Source: Phallusia mammillata (Eukaryota; Chordata; Ascidiacea; Phlebobranchia; Ascidiidae). From it: a stretch of 64,000 nucleotides of DNA. The notes beneath the pieces were generated by a model. That model was not told where the DNA came from, searched no databases, and saw only the letters and a program-made list of their open reading frames with translations. The DNA lies in the NCBI GenBank assembly GCA_003260075.1, contig QLIY01000546.1:44861-108860 (forward strand). Reading direction: 5' to 3'. Made by a program: the position numbers and the translations under genes. Below are positions 12,982 through 25,100 of this stretch, piece after piece (position 1 is the first letter of the stretch; each line of letters opens with the position of its first letter).

Positions 12982-15900
12982 TCATCCCCATTCTTCTTCA
13001 GCTAACTCCAGAATATTTTGCAGAGTTCGTTGAAATGAGAACCAACTGCATCTATAGTCTGGACTTGCTTGTTTGGCGCACATCATCAGTTTTGTCAGCA
13101 TGGGTTCGTGTCCCCATAACGGCGGTACAACGTTCGCTAATCGAGCAAAGATCCATTTGGAAAACAAGCAAAGGTAAGCGCTTGTGTCCAATCCCCAACA
13201 CCTAAATGTAAACGGACTTAAGTGGTTGTTTCAATTAAACTTGTGTTCTACAGGATCGACAGTTTTAGTCGGTTTTTATCTTGGGTCAACGCAGTGGTTC
13301 TCAACCTTTTACGAAGTGTTTTTACAAAATACAAAATCTTTACTAAACAATTTAAAACATTCTCATTACTCCCCGAAAAGTAACTTTCAACAAGGTTTCC
13401 AAAACGGCATTCAGCCCTAACTAATTAATTCTTGAATAGGGCAAAACTGGTAACTTGAAAACTGTTGTTTATCCGTTACCACCTTTTATACCGAATAAAC
13501 ACTTCACGTCGCGACCCCTTTTAATCTCTTTACATTTTACGCGACCCTTCACGGATAATATGATAAACAGTTCGAAAAATACGTTGTTGTAATTATTGGA
13601 ACGCTTTAATGCGAGCGAAAACTAAAAACAACCTACCCGTACTCGAAATCTACTACTTTACACGTAGGTAACCTTCTGGAAACAAAATGAAGCAAACATT
13701 TATTTAGTGTGATTAGCTTAAACTTTGTGTTTTCAGTGACAAGCCTCTTGTCCGCAGAAACGTAGAATAGTAATGGAGTCATAGGCGTAGAGTTTTTTTA
13801 AAAAAAAACGGGGGTGCGACTTTTGATCACTGGCGCCGACATTTATTCCATGTGCAGTATCTGTACCCGTATAGGACCAAATACCGATACCGGGGGGGGG
13901 GCACTATTGTTTATCCGTTCCCACCTTTTATACCGAATAAACACTTCACGTCGACTACATCAGGGCTTCCCAAACTTTCTTGATCGCGACCCCTTTTAAT
14001 CTCTTTACATTTTCCGCGACCCTTCACGGATAATATGATAAACAGTTCGAAAAATACGTTGTGGGGGGGGGGTGAAAAAAAAGGGGGTGCGACTTTTGAT
14101 CACTGGCGTCGACACCTATTCCATGTGCAGTATCTGTACCCGTATAGGACCAAATACCGATACCATTTACGTACTTTAGCCATTAGTTTCTGTCACATTA
14201 ATTTGCAAATATCACTTGACGCAATTTCTTCGTGTGGTTTGGAGTTTGGACGTACCGAAAGGACGATTTGCCGAATCGACAATTTTTACAACGATTTAGG
14301 TTTTAAGTAATTTGGCGGAAAACAAAAGTAAAGCCATTCATGTTTCAAATCATGTATTGTTGACGCCTTGACCAAAATTACCTCTGTATTTTTTATTTGG
14401 AGTATATAATACTTAAACGTTAGTCTAAATGTTATTTTTATGTTGCATTAAAATGCCTGTGTATTTCAAACCAATTGCAATTGTTGCATTTCAACCGACG
14501 TCTGTTCGATCAATGGCGTCACTACAAGCGCGTTTGTGTTTAGCTGGAAACGCTTAAAAACCGACGTAACTTGAACAAAGATGCGACGTTATACAAAGTT
14601 CAAAGCCGGCACCCCCGCACCCTCTACGCCAGTGTATGGGGTACTTAGTGCAAAATTGGTATAGATCTCTGCGACCCCTCAAGTTTGGGAAGCCCTGGAC
14701 TACATGACGCTTACATCAATACGTCACCCGTTTTGACGTCATCAGTATTACGTACCTGTTGTTTTCGCCACAGTATCCGCGTATCTCTTTACAGTGTTGT
14801 CCGAACCGAAACAGAAGTTGTTGTCCCTGCCAACCTGGGGTCGGACAATCCACCCATGAGCGGCATGATACGTCTGATAAGGGTCTGTTGAAATATAGAC
14901 CTGGTTTATTTGTTTGATCACGAATGTTTTGTATAAGCGGAATCTTAATTAGTGGTTCGTAACTGTTATCCAAAGCAGGGGTCGGCAACCTTTTTTGCAT
15001 TGCGGACCGGTTTTGAAAGTGAAATTTTATCGCGGACCGGTCTTCAAAAGACTACAAATATTTAGCAATAAAAACGCTTAAATTAGTTTATCATCCCCAG
15101 GAATACATGGGCGAAATGTTTTATTGAATTTAACCTGAAAAAGTATATAGCCTTAGGGTTTTTTCAAAAATCGGGTAATAATTTTCGATTTTAGAAAGCG
15201 GTTTAAACCGGTTTGGAGGTTCGGTAGGAGGCAGAAACCGGTCATAACCGGTTTGAAACTGGAATATTCCCACGAAAACACACCCAAAAACGGAAAGGCT
15301 ACGGCCCGGTAACGAACTCATCGCGGACCGGCGGTTGCCGACCACTGATCCAAAGGACCAACTTATCGATATTCGACAATGTATCGAATTGTAGGAAAAA
15401 AATGAAAATTGAATGCCATAACAACGCAAGTTAGAGAAAATATGACATTACATGATAACAATCCAAAGCTGGGATAACTGCGTACTGCGTTTATGATGAA
15501 AGCCGTATTTTCCGGTCATAACTGACTTTTTGGGTGCTAACCGACTGATGGAGAGGGTCGCAGTCGTACGAAACCTTAATTTTCTCATTTATTTTAATAT
15601 CTTATTGTTGCTAAATACGCTTTACACAAATGACTTGATTTGTATTTTTGTCAGTTTGTTATGATGTCAGCTTGTTATGATTGTTATGATAGTCAGCGAA
15701 TATGATAGGGGTTTGTGGTCAGATCTTTTGCTTACCGAAGATTTTTATGAAAAGATTAGAGTTTAAACCCACCTCACATAGTGACCTGAACCCACAAGTG
15801 AACCTGAAAACATCTCCAATGAATCCAATGACGTAAGCATGACGTCAAAGTTCTTGGTAATGACGATATCTTTCGGACGTAGCTTGTAGGGGAATACCCT

Positions 15901-18900
15901 AAAATTCGCAAGGAAAAAAAATTTATACTTTCCTTTGTCGTCGAAGGAAGCAGCATAAAAATGCGATTGACCTATACTGCTTAGTTGCATAGAGATTGTA
16001 ATCTAGAGTTGAAAGTCGAGCTGGGCTTTTCGAGGTTGTTTATAGGGTTCAGGTTTAAGTTGAAATAAAGCGGGACTAATCCAGGCCTGACTTCACACTC
16101 GGCCACATTGGTGACCTAATTTCACCTTCATTGATATAACTTGTGTAGCTGCAGCGCGTCTACCATCCCACCACCAATTGTACCCTCATCTTTGTCGCGC
16201 TTTTTAACGTCTAAAAGTTGCGCAGCTATTTCCGGCCTGGTGAATATTTTACCGGAATTGACTGCTACGATTTTGCCCGGCGAAATAAACTCAACTCAAC
16301 TTTAAGGCCAATTCAGTGTTTGATTACTCACTATTGTCAGCATATTACAACTTACCCATTCTTCCAGAAGTTTGCGAATACATTAGTGAAACCCATGATA
16401 AGTTGCACAGCAGCAAGTGGAGGATTCTTGTTGTTTGTTACTTTTCTATAAATAACTCGAATATTGTCGCAATCGTCGTCGAAAAAATCCTTCTCGCATA
16501 ACTGAGTTTCTTTGTCGTATCGATGTACAACATATCTGCAAAACAAGTCGCGCAGGTTAAATGGTGTTTCATTTTTATTCCAAACACTTTCCGGTAGGAT
16601 GGCGTTTTATGTCTGTATGTGGCATTAGATAAATCACTACATTTCCTATCCCTAGCTGGTTTATTGCTTTGAAACATTGGTTCTTTACAGGGCGAAAAAG
16701 CCTCAACGTTTCGTTAACAGCACAGTGCACACTTTGTTTATACGTTATACCTGATTATTTTTATGTCACACAGAATATGGCCACTAGCACAACTTGACAT
16801 CGTATTTTCAGGAAACTACTGTAGTTGCTTGTAAGGGATCTCCAAAAAATTACCGAGGCCAATCCAGGTCACTTTATTGCCTGTAAAATTCCAAACTAGC
16901 TACACTAGCATCCACACACCTTATACTGTGTACCAAGAGATCCGTCGCATTTCCATCGATCATAGCGACGTCACGCCCGTCACGTGACCTCAAACACGCC
17001 GCGTACATTCGGGGAATCCCCGGCCATCCGCGCATCGTCAGCATTTTGTCGATTTCCGCTGTAGCAAACTCGAACCTGACTTCCGCTTCCGTGTGAAACG
17101 CTTTCGGGCTCACCGGCGCCACCATGCGATCTACAGTAGGACTGACGTCAATGACGCGATAATGCGTGAACGTGGTGACGTCATACGAGCGTTTTGCGTC
17201 CAAGTTGAGATCGCCCTTTTGGAAGAAACCTCCCGAAAAACCTTGCTTGAGTCGCGGAAAAGAGTTGACGTCATCAAGCATCGTCATTCCCGCGCATCCG
17301 ATCACGTGACCATCGTCAATAGCGTTTGTGACGTCATTGGCGTCGATTGTTTTCGGGATTTCCTTCCTGAGGACTTTGAGCACTCGCACTAACGGTGAGT
17401 CCTGGATGGGTTTGACTGTAGCGATTGTTTCTACATTTACTTGATAATCTCCCTCCCATTTGTCGTCATGTTGCATCACAGGAAACAAAAGCGATAAATC
17501 GCGCTCCTCGTTCTCCCAGTTGAAGACTTGAAATTTAAGAAGTGTTGCATATTTCTATTCAATTATTTTCACCACAAAACTTAAACTGCAAATATGCGCA
17601 GGAATTTGGTGACCAAAATGTGAAGTTTAATATGTAAGATCACACGAACCGCATTCGTCACACAGACTGGGGGGGGGGCTATTTTCACCACAAAACTTAA
17701 ACTGCAAATATGCGCGGGAATTTGGTGACCAAAATATGAAGTTTAATATGTAAGATCACACGAACCGCATTCGTCACACAGACTTGTTTTGTTGAGTAAG
17801 GTTTGCCAACACAGTAAAGTCTAAAAACGAGTATTTATCACATGAATATGTCCGGCAATGTTATTTATGTAACTATTGATAACTTATATACAGAAAAGTT
17901 AACAAACCCAGCTGTAAAAATGTGCTTTTTTAATTGTTTGCAAGACAAACGTTTGTTTCTCGTCAACTCAGCTACTTACATTTGGTTGCATTTGAAATCC
18001 CCACGAGTCTTGCGACACTGGAGTGATCCAATTTCTCTTCATCTCTATCCCGTCCAATCAGATTTGAACACGGAGCTAGATGGAAAAGATAGTTTGTTAC
18101 GCAAATAGAAATCTATCAACGATTCGTCAAACATTTACTGAACCTTGAAACTACGAATTTAGTTCGTTGAGAATGCCTAAAGTGTATGTGAATGGCTTGT
18201 GAGTTGATATTCTTTGGACGGGGTTGAAGTTTGGTTTAAAGTTTTTCACTATTTTCGGTCATTTGCGTTACCTGGTCAGTAATTACTTTAAACACAACAC
18301 TATGGACATAAATCATTTAGGGACCGGTTGTAATATGCAACACATTCGTTGTATATTGTGAGTTGTAGTGTCGATCAAAATTCCACAGCTATAAAAGCAG
18401 TTAAAACGAAGGCTTTCAATTTCGTTGAAATGAGTTGACCCTCTGATTATTGTTTTGAAACCGGAAAGTATTTCCTAGAAATACTAATCTGACACCGCTG
18501 GTCACAATGTGTCCCAACCATTTTCCTCTCAGTAGGTTAAAAGCGGGGGGGGGGAGAAGGCTTTCAATTTCGTTGAAATGAGTTTACCCTCTGATTATTG
18601 TTTTGAAACCGGAAAGTATTTCCAAGAAATACTAATCTGACACCGCTGGTCACAATGTGCCCCAACCATTTTCCTCTCAGTAGGTTAAAAGCGGGGGGGG
18701 GGGCCTCAGTTATGCCTTCAAATATAGAGCTATTAAACTCTGGTTTAAACGGATGTTTTAAACCGGGGGTCGGCAACCTTTCTAGCGACGCGTGGAAATT
18801 TACTTGTTATTTCCCAAAATTTTTCTTAGTCGTAGAGTTCGTGCCAGCTGATCTTAATAATAAGGAGAAAGCAGAGCGTTTTGTGCATCTAGGCTAGATT

Positions 18901-19303
18901 TTAAGACAATGTCATGATTAAAAAAACGAAACAAGAAGTGTTGGCACGCGTGCCAGGGTTGCCGACCCCTGTAAACTGATTTCGTTAGCTTACAGCTCTG
19001 TGCTAGTTCACTTGATAGTTATAGGCAATAAACGAGTACATTCTGAGTACTGGCAATCCCTGGTACTCGCACGAGTAGTTTTTCCTATATCGTACTCACC
19101 CGTGAGCAATATATGATGTGACAGCAGGATAAACGCGTTGAGGGGGGGGGGAGTATTCGCACGAGTAGTTTTCCCATCACGCACTCACCCGTGAGCAATA
19201 TATGATGTGACAGCAGGATAAACGCGTTGAAGGTGATGACGATTAAAAGTACTCGGATGGATCGACTTCCGGACACTTGATGGCGCCATGGGCGTTGGTT
19301 CAT
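12982..19303 (-). CDS. Divergent secretory-pathway kinase-like protein (FAM69/DIPK- or POMK-like), probable pseudokinase
   Basis: Six exons: 19303-19189, 18075-17980, 17526-16920, 16535-16356, 15898-15773 and 13201-12982. All introns are GT-AG and in phase, giving 447 residues with a TGA stop. Residues about 15-37 are one hydrophobic signal-anchor (VLLIVITFNAFILL) after a basic start, so the protein should be type II, facing the ER/Golgi lumen. NATK is a possible N-glycan site. The rest follows a kinase fold: E-I-D-K-M-L (helix C), PGIPRMYAAC (beta 4-5), a helix LAAVQLIMGF, then YKLRPKDIVITKNF where kinases have HRDLKPEN, and TSLDS where they have the DFG region. The C-terminus LMMCAKQASPDYRCSWFSFQ looks like the end of a C-lobe. 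The catalytic Asp position is K338 and the metal-binding Asn position is D343. The family assignment is inferred from order and spacing; length (FAM69 proteins about 430) and topology agree. Large introns carry MITEs. Confidence 0.55.
13440..14160. repeat. Nested G-run duplications in kinase-like gene intron 5
   Basis: The tracts 'ccttttataccgaataaac' and 'cccttcacggataatatgat' occur twice (about 13472 and 13922; 13548 and 14020), and 'gtgcgacttttgatcactgg' also occurs twice (13814 and 14087). Runs of 8-9 G near 13892 and 14062 mark the joins. The first copy lacks the first bases of the MITE that begins at 13961 in the second. Confidence 0.7.
13961..14697. mobile_element. hAT-like MITE with 8-bp target duplication
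   Basis: The terminal inverted repeats are 'cagggcttcccaaactt' and 'aagtttgggaagccctg'. The flanks are an exact 8-bp duplication, GACTACAT, at 13953-13960 and 14698-14705. The 737-base length includes a G-run duplicated part, so the real element is shorter. Confidence 0.8.
14976..15347. mobile_element. hAT-like MITE with 8-bp target duplication
   Basis: The ends are 'caggggtcggcaacc' and 'ggttgccgaccactg', with exact flanking duplications ATCCAAAG at 14968-14975 and 15348-15355. The interior has subterminal 'gcggaccgg' words in inverted orientation. The 372-bp element has no coding capacity and lies in the last intron of the kinase-like gene. Confidence 0.85.
17545..17785. repeat. G-run duplication in kinase-like gene intron 2
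   Basis: The two copies share 'ttttcaccacaaaacttaaa', 'ggaatttggtgaccaaaat' and 'aaccgcattcgtcacacaga'. They lie on either side of a run of 9 G near 17670 and differ by a few single bases. Confidence 0.75.
18410..18715. repeat. G-run duplication in kinase-like gene intron 1
   Basis: The block from 'aaggctttcaatttcgttg' to 'ctcagtaggttaaaagc' is present at 18410-18544 and 18556-18691, each followed by a G run (near 18545 and 18692). The copies are almost identical. Confidence 0.75.
18764..18971. mobile_element. hAT-like MITE
   Basis: The ends are 'gggggtcggcaacc' and 'gggttgccgacccctg'. It shares subterminal 'gcgacgcgtg' and 'ggcacgcgtgccag' words with the element at 55904-56214, so it is the same family. 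No certain target duplication was seen. Confidence 0.7.
19063..19232. repeat. G-run duplication of kinase-like first coding exon end
   Basis: The sequence 'cactcacccgtgagcaatat' through 'ataaacgcgttga' occurs before and after 10 G at 19142-19151. It contains the end and the donor of the first coding exon. Only the 19189-19303 copy is complete back to the ATG. Confidence 0.75.
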
Positions 19304-22133
19304 AGTTCATCACGTGACGAGGGAATGTTTCATGACATTTTGGCTTGAAAAGTTATCTTAACCGCAACCAAAACTATATCACTATACAACATAACGATTT
19401 CAATACGCGAGTTTACAAACCATTCATATATCGAAGCTTATCCTTAGTTGTTAAGCTGCAACTGTTTACCTTGCTTTTAAAAGCTTTCTTCAGCCTTCGG
19501 CTTTCTAGTGTTTTTCTTTGCTAAAAGTAAGTCATAAAAACTAAGGCATGTAATCAATCAACTGTTTATGAAAGCTCTTTTTATGCATAGAGAAAGTAAC
19601 ATAGTTCCAATTTTTTTAAGAATCAAATTAACATTTTTTTGTGCAAGGACTTTGAACTTTTTATTTCATTGTAATTATTTTTTTCTGACCTGATGTGCAA
19701 ACGTATTGTTTCATTAAAATTGCCTCCAGCCGTCTATTGATAAAAACCATATGATTTTAAAATTCAATCGTCGCCATTTTGATGACTTGATGCATAGCTT
19801 ACTTTGCGACAAACCTGACAAAGTAACGATTTTCTTGCCAGTGTGGCTACTGAATGAACTTTACATAGAGGTAAACGAAAGTGTTCAATTCAACGTCATC
19901 ATTAAAAGTCGTTTTAAAGCTGTTTAAACTTTTTTTACGTTTTAAGTTTTAACTTGACATTTCATATGTGAGGTTTTCTGAATAAGCTGATGGCAAAATA
20001 TGTCACAGGTTTACGTCAGCAGCAGTGGTTTCTGTTCTTGTCTGAGAACTACTTAAGACAAGTTTGTTTGCTTTACTCCCGCTCTGCTAGCTTCAGGCGA
20101 CTGACAAACACGGCCACGTTTCTGTATACACGCTACACTTTGTTTAAAGTTCATCGACGTACGTTTGGTTTTTGTTCTAGAAAAACTTTTCCGAAACTTG
20201 CAATTATGTTGAAGATTTTCGGTGTAATTTATCTTTCATAATTCTTATTCATCTTATGCTTCAAGCGAATTCAGACGACAATTGCTATCAAACATGTAAT
20301 CAGTTGAATATTCACATTTACAAATAGCGTGTAACATTAATTAAGTTGAAAAGCTCTTTGTATTTGCCACCGGCAGTCACAAATTGGGACAAACTCGCTT
20401 TTACCCTCAAACGCCTCATCTCATTATTGTTTCCATTTGCAACTTTTCTTTCAATATATTGGTTTAAAGTTGAAACGTTATATGTTTGTCAATCTATGAT
20501 CTGTCTCTTTTGTTTCATTAACTTTGTTCTGCTGACTAGCTGCTTTTTGTATCACATAACATAATATATTACAAAAAAATAATCATTTCTTCAATAGTTT
20601 CATTTGCCAAACTGCACTGATTTGGTGCGTTCATCATAAACTTTCCCATCTCAGTGAAGGGTTTTCTATACTTCGTGGCATCACAGGTTGCCTGAGGCTA
20701 CTCTACATATTACACGCACAATTGCGGCTCGTCTCCAGGCGAACCTCTAGACACTGGCTGCTAATTAGTATCGTCATATCAGCTACACCTGTGTGAGCAA
20801 GTCAAAGTTCAACTTGCGAGGTTAAGGCGCCAGTAGTCGCTTTCTTAAGCTTCGTGGAACTCAGCGAAACCGCACAGCTCTTTATAGTTGACATTTCCCC
20901 CTCTGTCACGTTTGTAATGCAGTAAACCTCGGTTAATCCTGAGTTTGGCCTTATCTAGGCAAAACTTTAGGTACAAATGATTTGTAATGTGGTAAGGCTT
21001 TAACTAATCGACATCGGATAAAACCGATCTTCGCCTAATCCAAAAAAAAACTTCTCTATACTATCATGAACTGAACTGTTGAATTGAATTTTGCTTTTGA
21101 ATCTGGTGGGGGGGGGGGTTTACCAACGCTTGAAACCTTTTGCTTTATTTGCTATGTGTATTAAAACCAAGCGTGGTGTTTTAGTTCGACATGTTTCAAC
21201 CAAAAAAAAAACTATCATGAACTGAACTGTTGAATTGAATTTTGCTTTTGAATCTGGTCTTTCAAGTTTTGGAGTTGTCACTTCAGGCTGCTTTTATGCT
21301 TGTTTCGTTTATTTGATGTGGATCATTTTGAATTGAAAGTCACCAATCAAATCGAAGCTTCCGCCAAATTGCTTTAGCGTCTTCTAAATTGTCGAAGTTT
21401 CCAAGACATTACGAAAGCAAAACTTTTGCTGCTTCCATTTTAACACGCATATGTTGGCTATGACGTCACGTAGCGCTGGCGACGACGTCACGATTACGTC
21501 ATTAGGCAAGGATTGCCGCATCCGACCAATGCGGTTACACAACTGTGTGTCGGATTTCTTTTCTTTTCCGGGTCGATTCTTTGCTCTCATCCGCATTAGC
21601 ATCATGTTGCATTGTATTGTTCTGATTTGGTCTGATGAAGTCGTTCGTACTGCTCCTGCGAAAGTGTCAAGGTCAAACAGGTCATTTAAGAGCTGCATTT
21701 ACAAGCAAATGCGTTTTATTCTTGTTTTTTGGTGTTATTCGTTCAGCTTTTGCCTTTTTGACTGATTCAGAACAGAACAAAGGTGCATTGCTGAACGCAT
21801 TGGTTGATAGTGTGACATCGAACTTTCATGTCGAATTAATGTCTCTATTTGGTGTTCTGGTGCTTGGTTTTAAATAGTTTTCTATTCAGTCGTTGCTTTT
21901 GCTTTTTACGCATACTTTCGAACAGTTAAACTAAAGAATTGACTCATTTAAATTCCAATTACAGTAAGCGAGAAAAGGGTCAAATTCGTACTATTAGTTC
22001 ACGTTTTATTTTATTTCTTGCTTAGAACTGAGGATGCCATTATATCGGCGAAATCGATATTATTTGCAATACATTGCAACACGAAAAACACAGATTAATT
22101 TAGGTGCACTGAAAGCTTCAGTTTACTAAGTTA
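19304..22133. other. Intergenic between kinase-like gene and Kv channel gene
   Basis: This holds the 5' flank of the kinase-like gene and the 3' flank of the channel gene. Overlapping frames at about 21384-21765 on both strands show no motif, and I see no exon link to them. A G-run duplication is centred near 21106-21117, where the block containing 'ctatcatgaactgaactgtt' is copied. Confidence 0.45.
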
Positions 22134-25100
22134 TTAGTTCACGTAGTTACGAACGCAGATAGGGCACAGGACCAATATCTGAAATACAACGTTCCCAGAC
22201 AGTTTTGTGAACAATTCATTATTTTCCCACCTGAATCGCACCGAGTGATTGTTACCATGGTAACAGAGCGACGAGGCGGCGAAGTTTCGAAATCCGTCGA
22301 ATCTATCTTTGTTCGAGTTTGATTGTTCCACAACAATGGTGGGAGGATCGTCCTGTGGAACATAACAGATTGTTTTGTTTAAATTTTGTAACAATTTAAA
22401 AAATCTTTTTTTTGAAACGATATGCAATTGTGAAGTAATGCTTATCATTGATCCTAACAAAAGAAAGTAAAGCAATGACTTTTTTCGTGTTACTCCATAC
22501 AATGTAAAAACATATGTTCCTTTAATTTTACTCGCTGCCGTGCCATCGTCTATCTCCTACTTTGTTGCAAAAACAAAAGGCGTGGTTTTCGAGTATAATT
22601 AATGAATAGCATAATATTCTAGTATTACTTTTATTTTATTTTGTGCAACTCAAACATTTTTTTAAACATTTTTTTTACACTAGGTTCGAACCCAGGACGC
22701 GCCCGGGGACGAATCTCGATCAGTTTTTTTTATATATCTATGTATATGGGTCAGGCGCGCCAGACCATTCGACCAAGTTTACTGCCAACATAGAAGCCAT
22801 ATCGCTTACGTCCACTAGCCGGACGCATTTTGCACCGATTACATAATTATTATTATTTTACAGCCAGAAGTAAAACGTGTTTGCGTGAATTTCCTTTCGC
22901 AGTTTTTCTTACCAAAAGTCGATTTTCCTCAAACCTGTCTTCAGACTCCTCGGAAACATCCCGCTCATTTTCTTCTTCTGTCTTCCACATCAGATCTTGT
23001 GGTCTCAACTTCCTTGTGTCTCTAAAAGTAAAGTTATTCAGAAGCTCGAAATGTGATTCTTATTAAGATGCTGAGTAATTTAATTAGTGTGAAAACAGAA
23101 AGTTGGTTCAACCGCACAAAAACGGAGTAAAAGAATAACTTTACTTAAACCAAAACTGCTACAAGGTTATGTAAAACATAGATCAAACCCCTCGTTTATA
23201 CACGTAAATAGCGTAACAACAAAGAAAAGGCAAAAGCCATGCTTTATTTCGTTGATGTTGTTTGAAATGTTTTAGTTGTAGGATGAGAAAATTATTTTTT
23301 GTGATAGTTACTTTGATAGCTACACAACACCATTAGGCGCAAATGTTGACCATTGGGGGCGCTACGCAACAGGTTTACACAGAAAGGATACCGTTTGTAA
23401 ATAGAAAGTGTGAAAAATTAACTTGTGGTTAAACTATACAGGATTATTCATAAAATGGGATTACGATTATGGAAGTGGTTCTCAAACTTTTTTTTGTTGC
23501 GACGCCTCTGGAAAAGTTTTCTGGACTTGCGACGCACCAGCAAATAAAAGTTAATAAGGAAACTTATTATTAAAGTTGTGTTTACTGATAGAACAACAAA
23601 AAGCCACGCCACGGAACTATTCTGCGACGCCCTTGCAAAATTGAAACGACGCACCAGGGCGTCGCGACGCACAGTTTGAGAACTGCATTATGGGATGAGT
23701 TTCTTTCGTTTTGCAACATGTTTTATAAGATCAAAACTTTTCACAGTACGACATTAAGGGTCAATATTTTATGATAACTTCATTAAACTTACTTATCCTG
23801 ATTGTACAGATAACTGAAGTTTGAGACGATGACTGGAACTGGAAACGAAATGCAGAGAATTCCCAGAACTGCACAACAAGCACCGGTGATCTTCCCCCAT
23901 AAGGTAATGGGAGCAATGTCACCATACCTGAAAAGGTCAGCATTCACTGTGAGTCGCTCTAAAAGCTTTTTCGGGACTTTTTTAATTTTGCCAGGCTAAC
24001 AGTATGCAAATATTGAAAGTGAATGTAAAAGGCTTGCAAGTAAAATGTGCTTAATAGCACATAACACCGGATTTGGCATATGTAAGAGACTTATTGGCAA
24101 ACTTGCTTATATTTAACTAATTTCCATCAAATAAACCGTTTGTATACAATAGTCGCCCTGAAATTATTGCCTACCCGAATCCGATTTTTTAAACAAAGCC
24201 TGACATAAGGCCCAAAAATATGGGAAAATTGTGTCACAAATCAGGCCGAATGTTAAGTCAGGTCCAAATAAAGTGTAATTCATTCAAACTTAAAGATTAC
24301 ACTAGTACAGAAAAAAGGCCTAAACACAAAAGTATGAACAGCACAAAAAACTAAGTAAAACTAAAATCTAACAACACAAACAAAATTAGTTCGCTGTAAC
24401 AATGTTTTTCTGTAATTTACGTTTTTAGTCTTTACAAATACTTGTGGCGGCATTTTTCTACTGCTGCAATCATGTAAGCAGTTACTATGACGTTAAGTTT
24501 TATTGAAAGGAATTCTTTTAAAGTTAGTGAAAACAAACAAAATAAACAAAGTAAGAAAACAACACAGACCTTCAGGGAAGCGAAGCAATAATAACTTTTT
24601 CTTTATCACGAAAGTTTAATGTCACAAATCGTTGGAGCGTTATGAGATACGGGATGGGGGAAAATACGTTATCGAGCCCATCTCAAAAGTTGGCAACGGG
24701 CACATGCAGCCGGTGATTAATAATTTATCGTTAATTGCCGCCGCGCATGTCTCTCTGTTCAGCTAACACCTCTGTGCGAATAGCCGGCATGTGTGGGGAT
24801 AATCACGGATTTTGCTTTTAGTTTTGTTTTGCGCAGCGAAACCTGTCAAAGCGTCTCAGTGTCGGCCCGCTACCAAATGTCAATCTGTCATCAGGTTTTT
24901 TTGTTACCGGTCGTATGAGGGTCGATATACGTTAACATTCCCCTGCTGCTGCGATGTAAAGTTTGAAAGCCTACATGAGTATGTTACACTTGGCAACGGA
25001 CGTTGGCTATAGAATAAAATTGCCAAACAAAGTTGTATAAGACGTGTTTAAAAACATAAATACGTTTTAAACAACTTTATGGCGATTTGGTTCTTCGTTG

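Noticed and set aside
17093..17392. Plus-strand open frame
   Set aside because: It is the shadow of exon 3 of the kinase-like gene on the minus strand.
21384..21765. 104-codon open frames on both strands near the Kv 3' end as an alternative last exon
   Set aside because: The Kv reading frame already ends at 22134 after an in-phase exon, and I saw no acceptor that would link this stretch.
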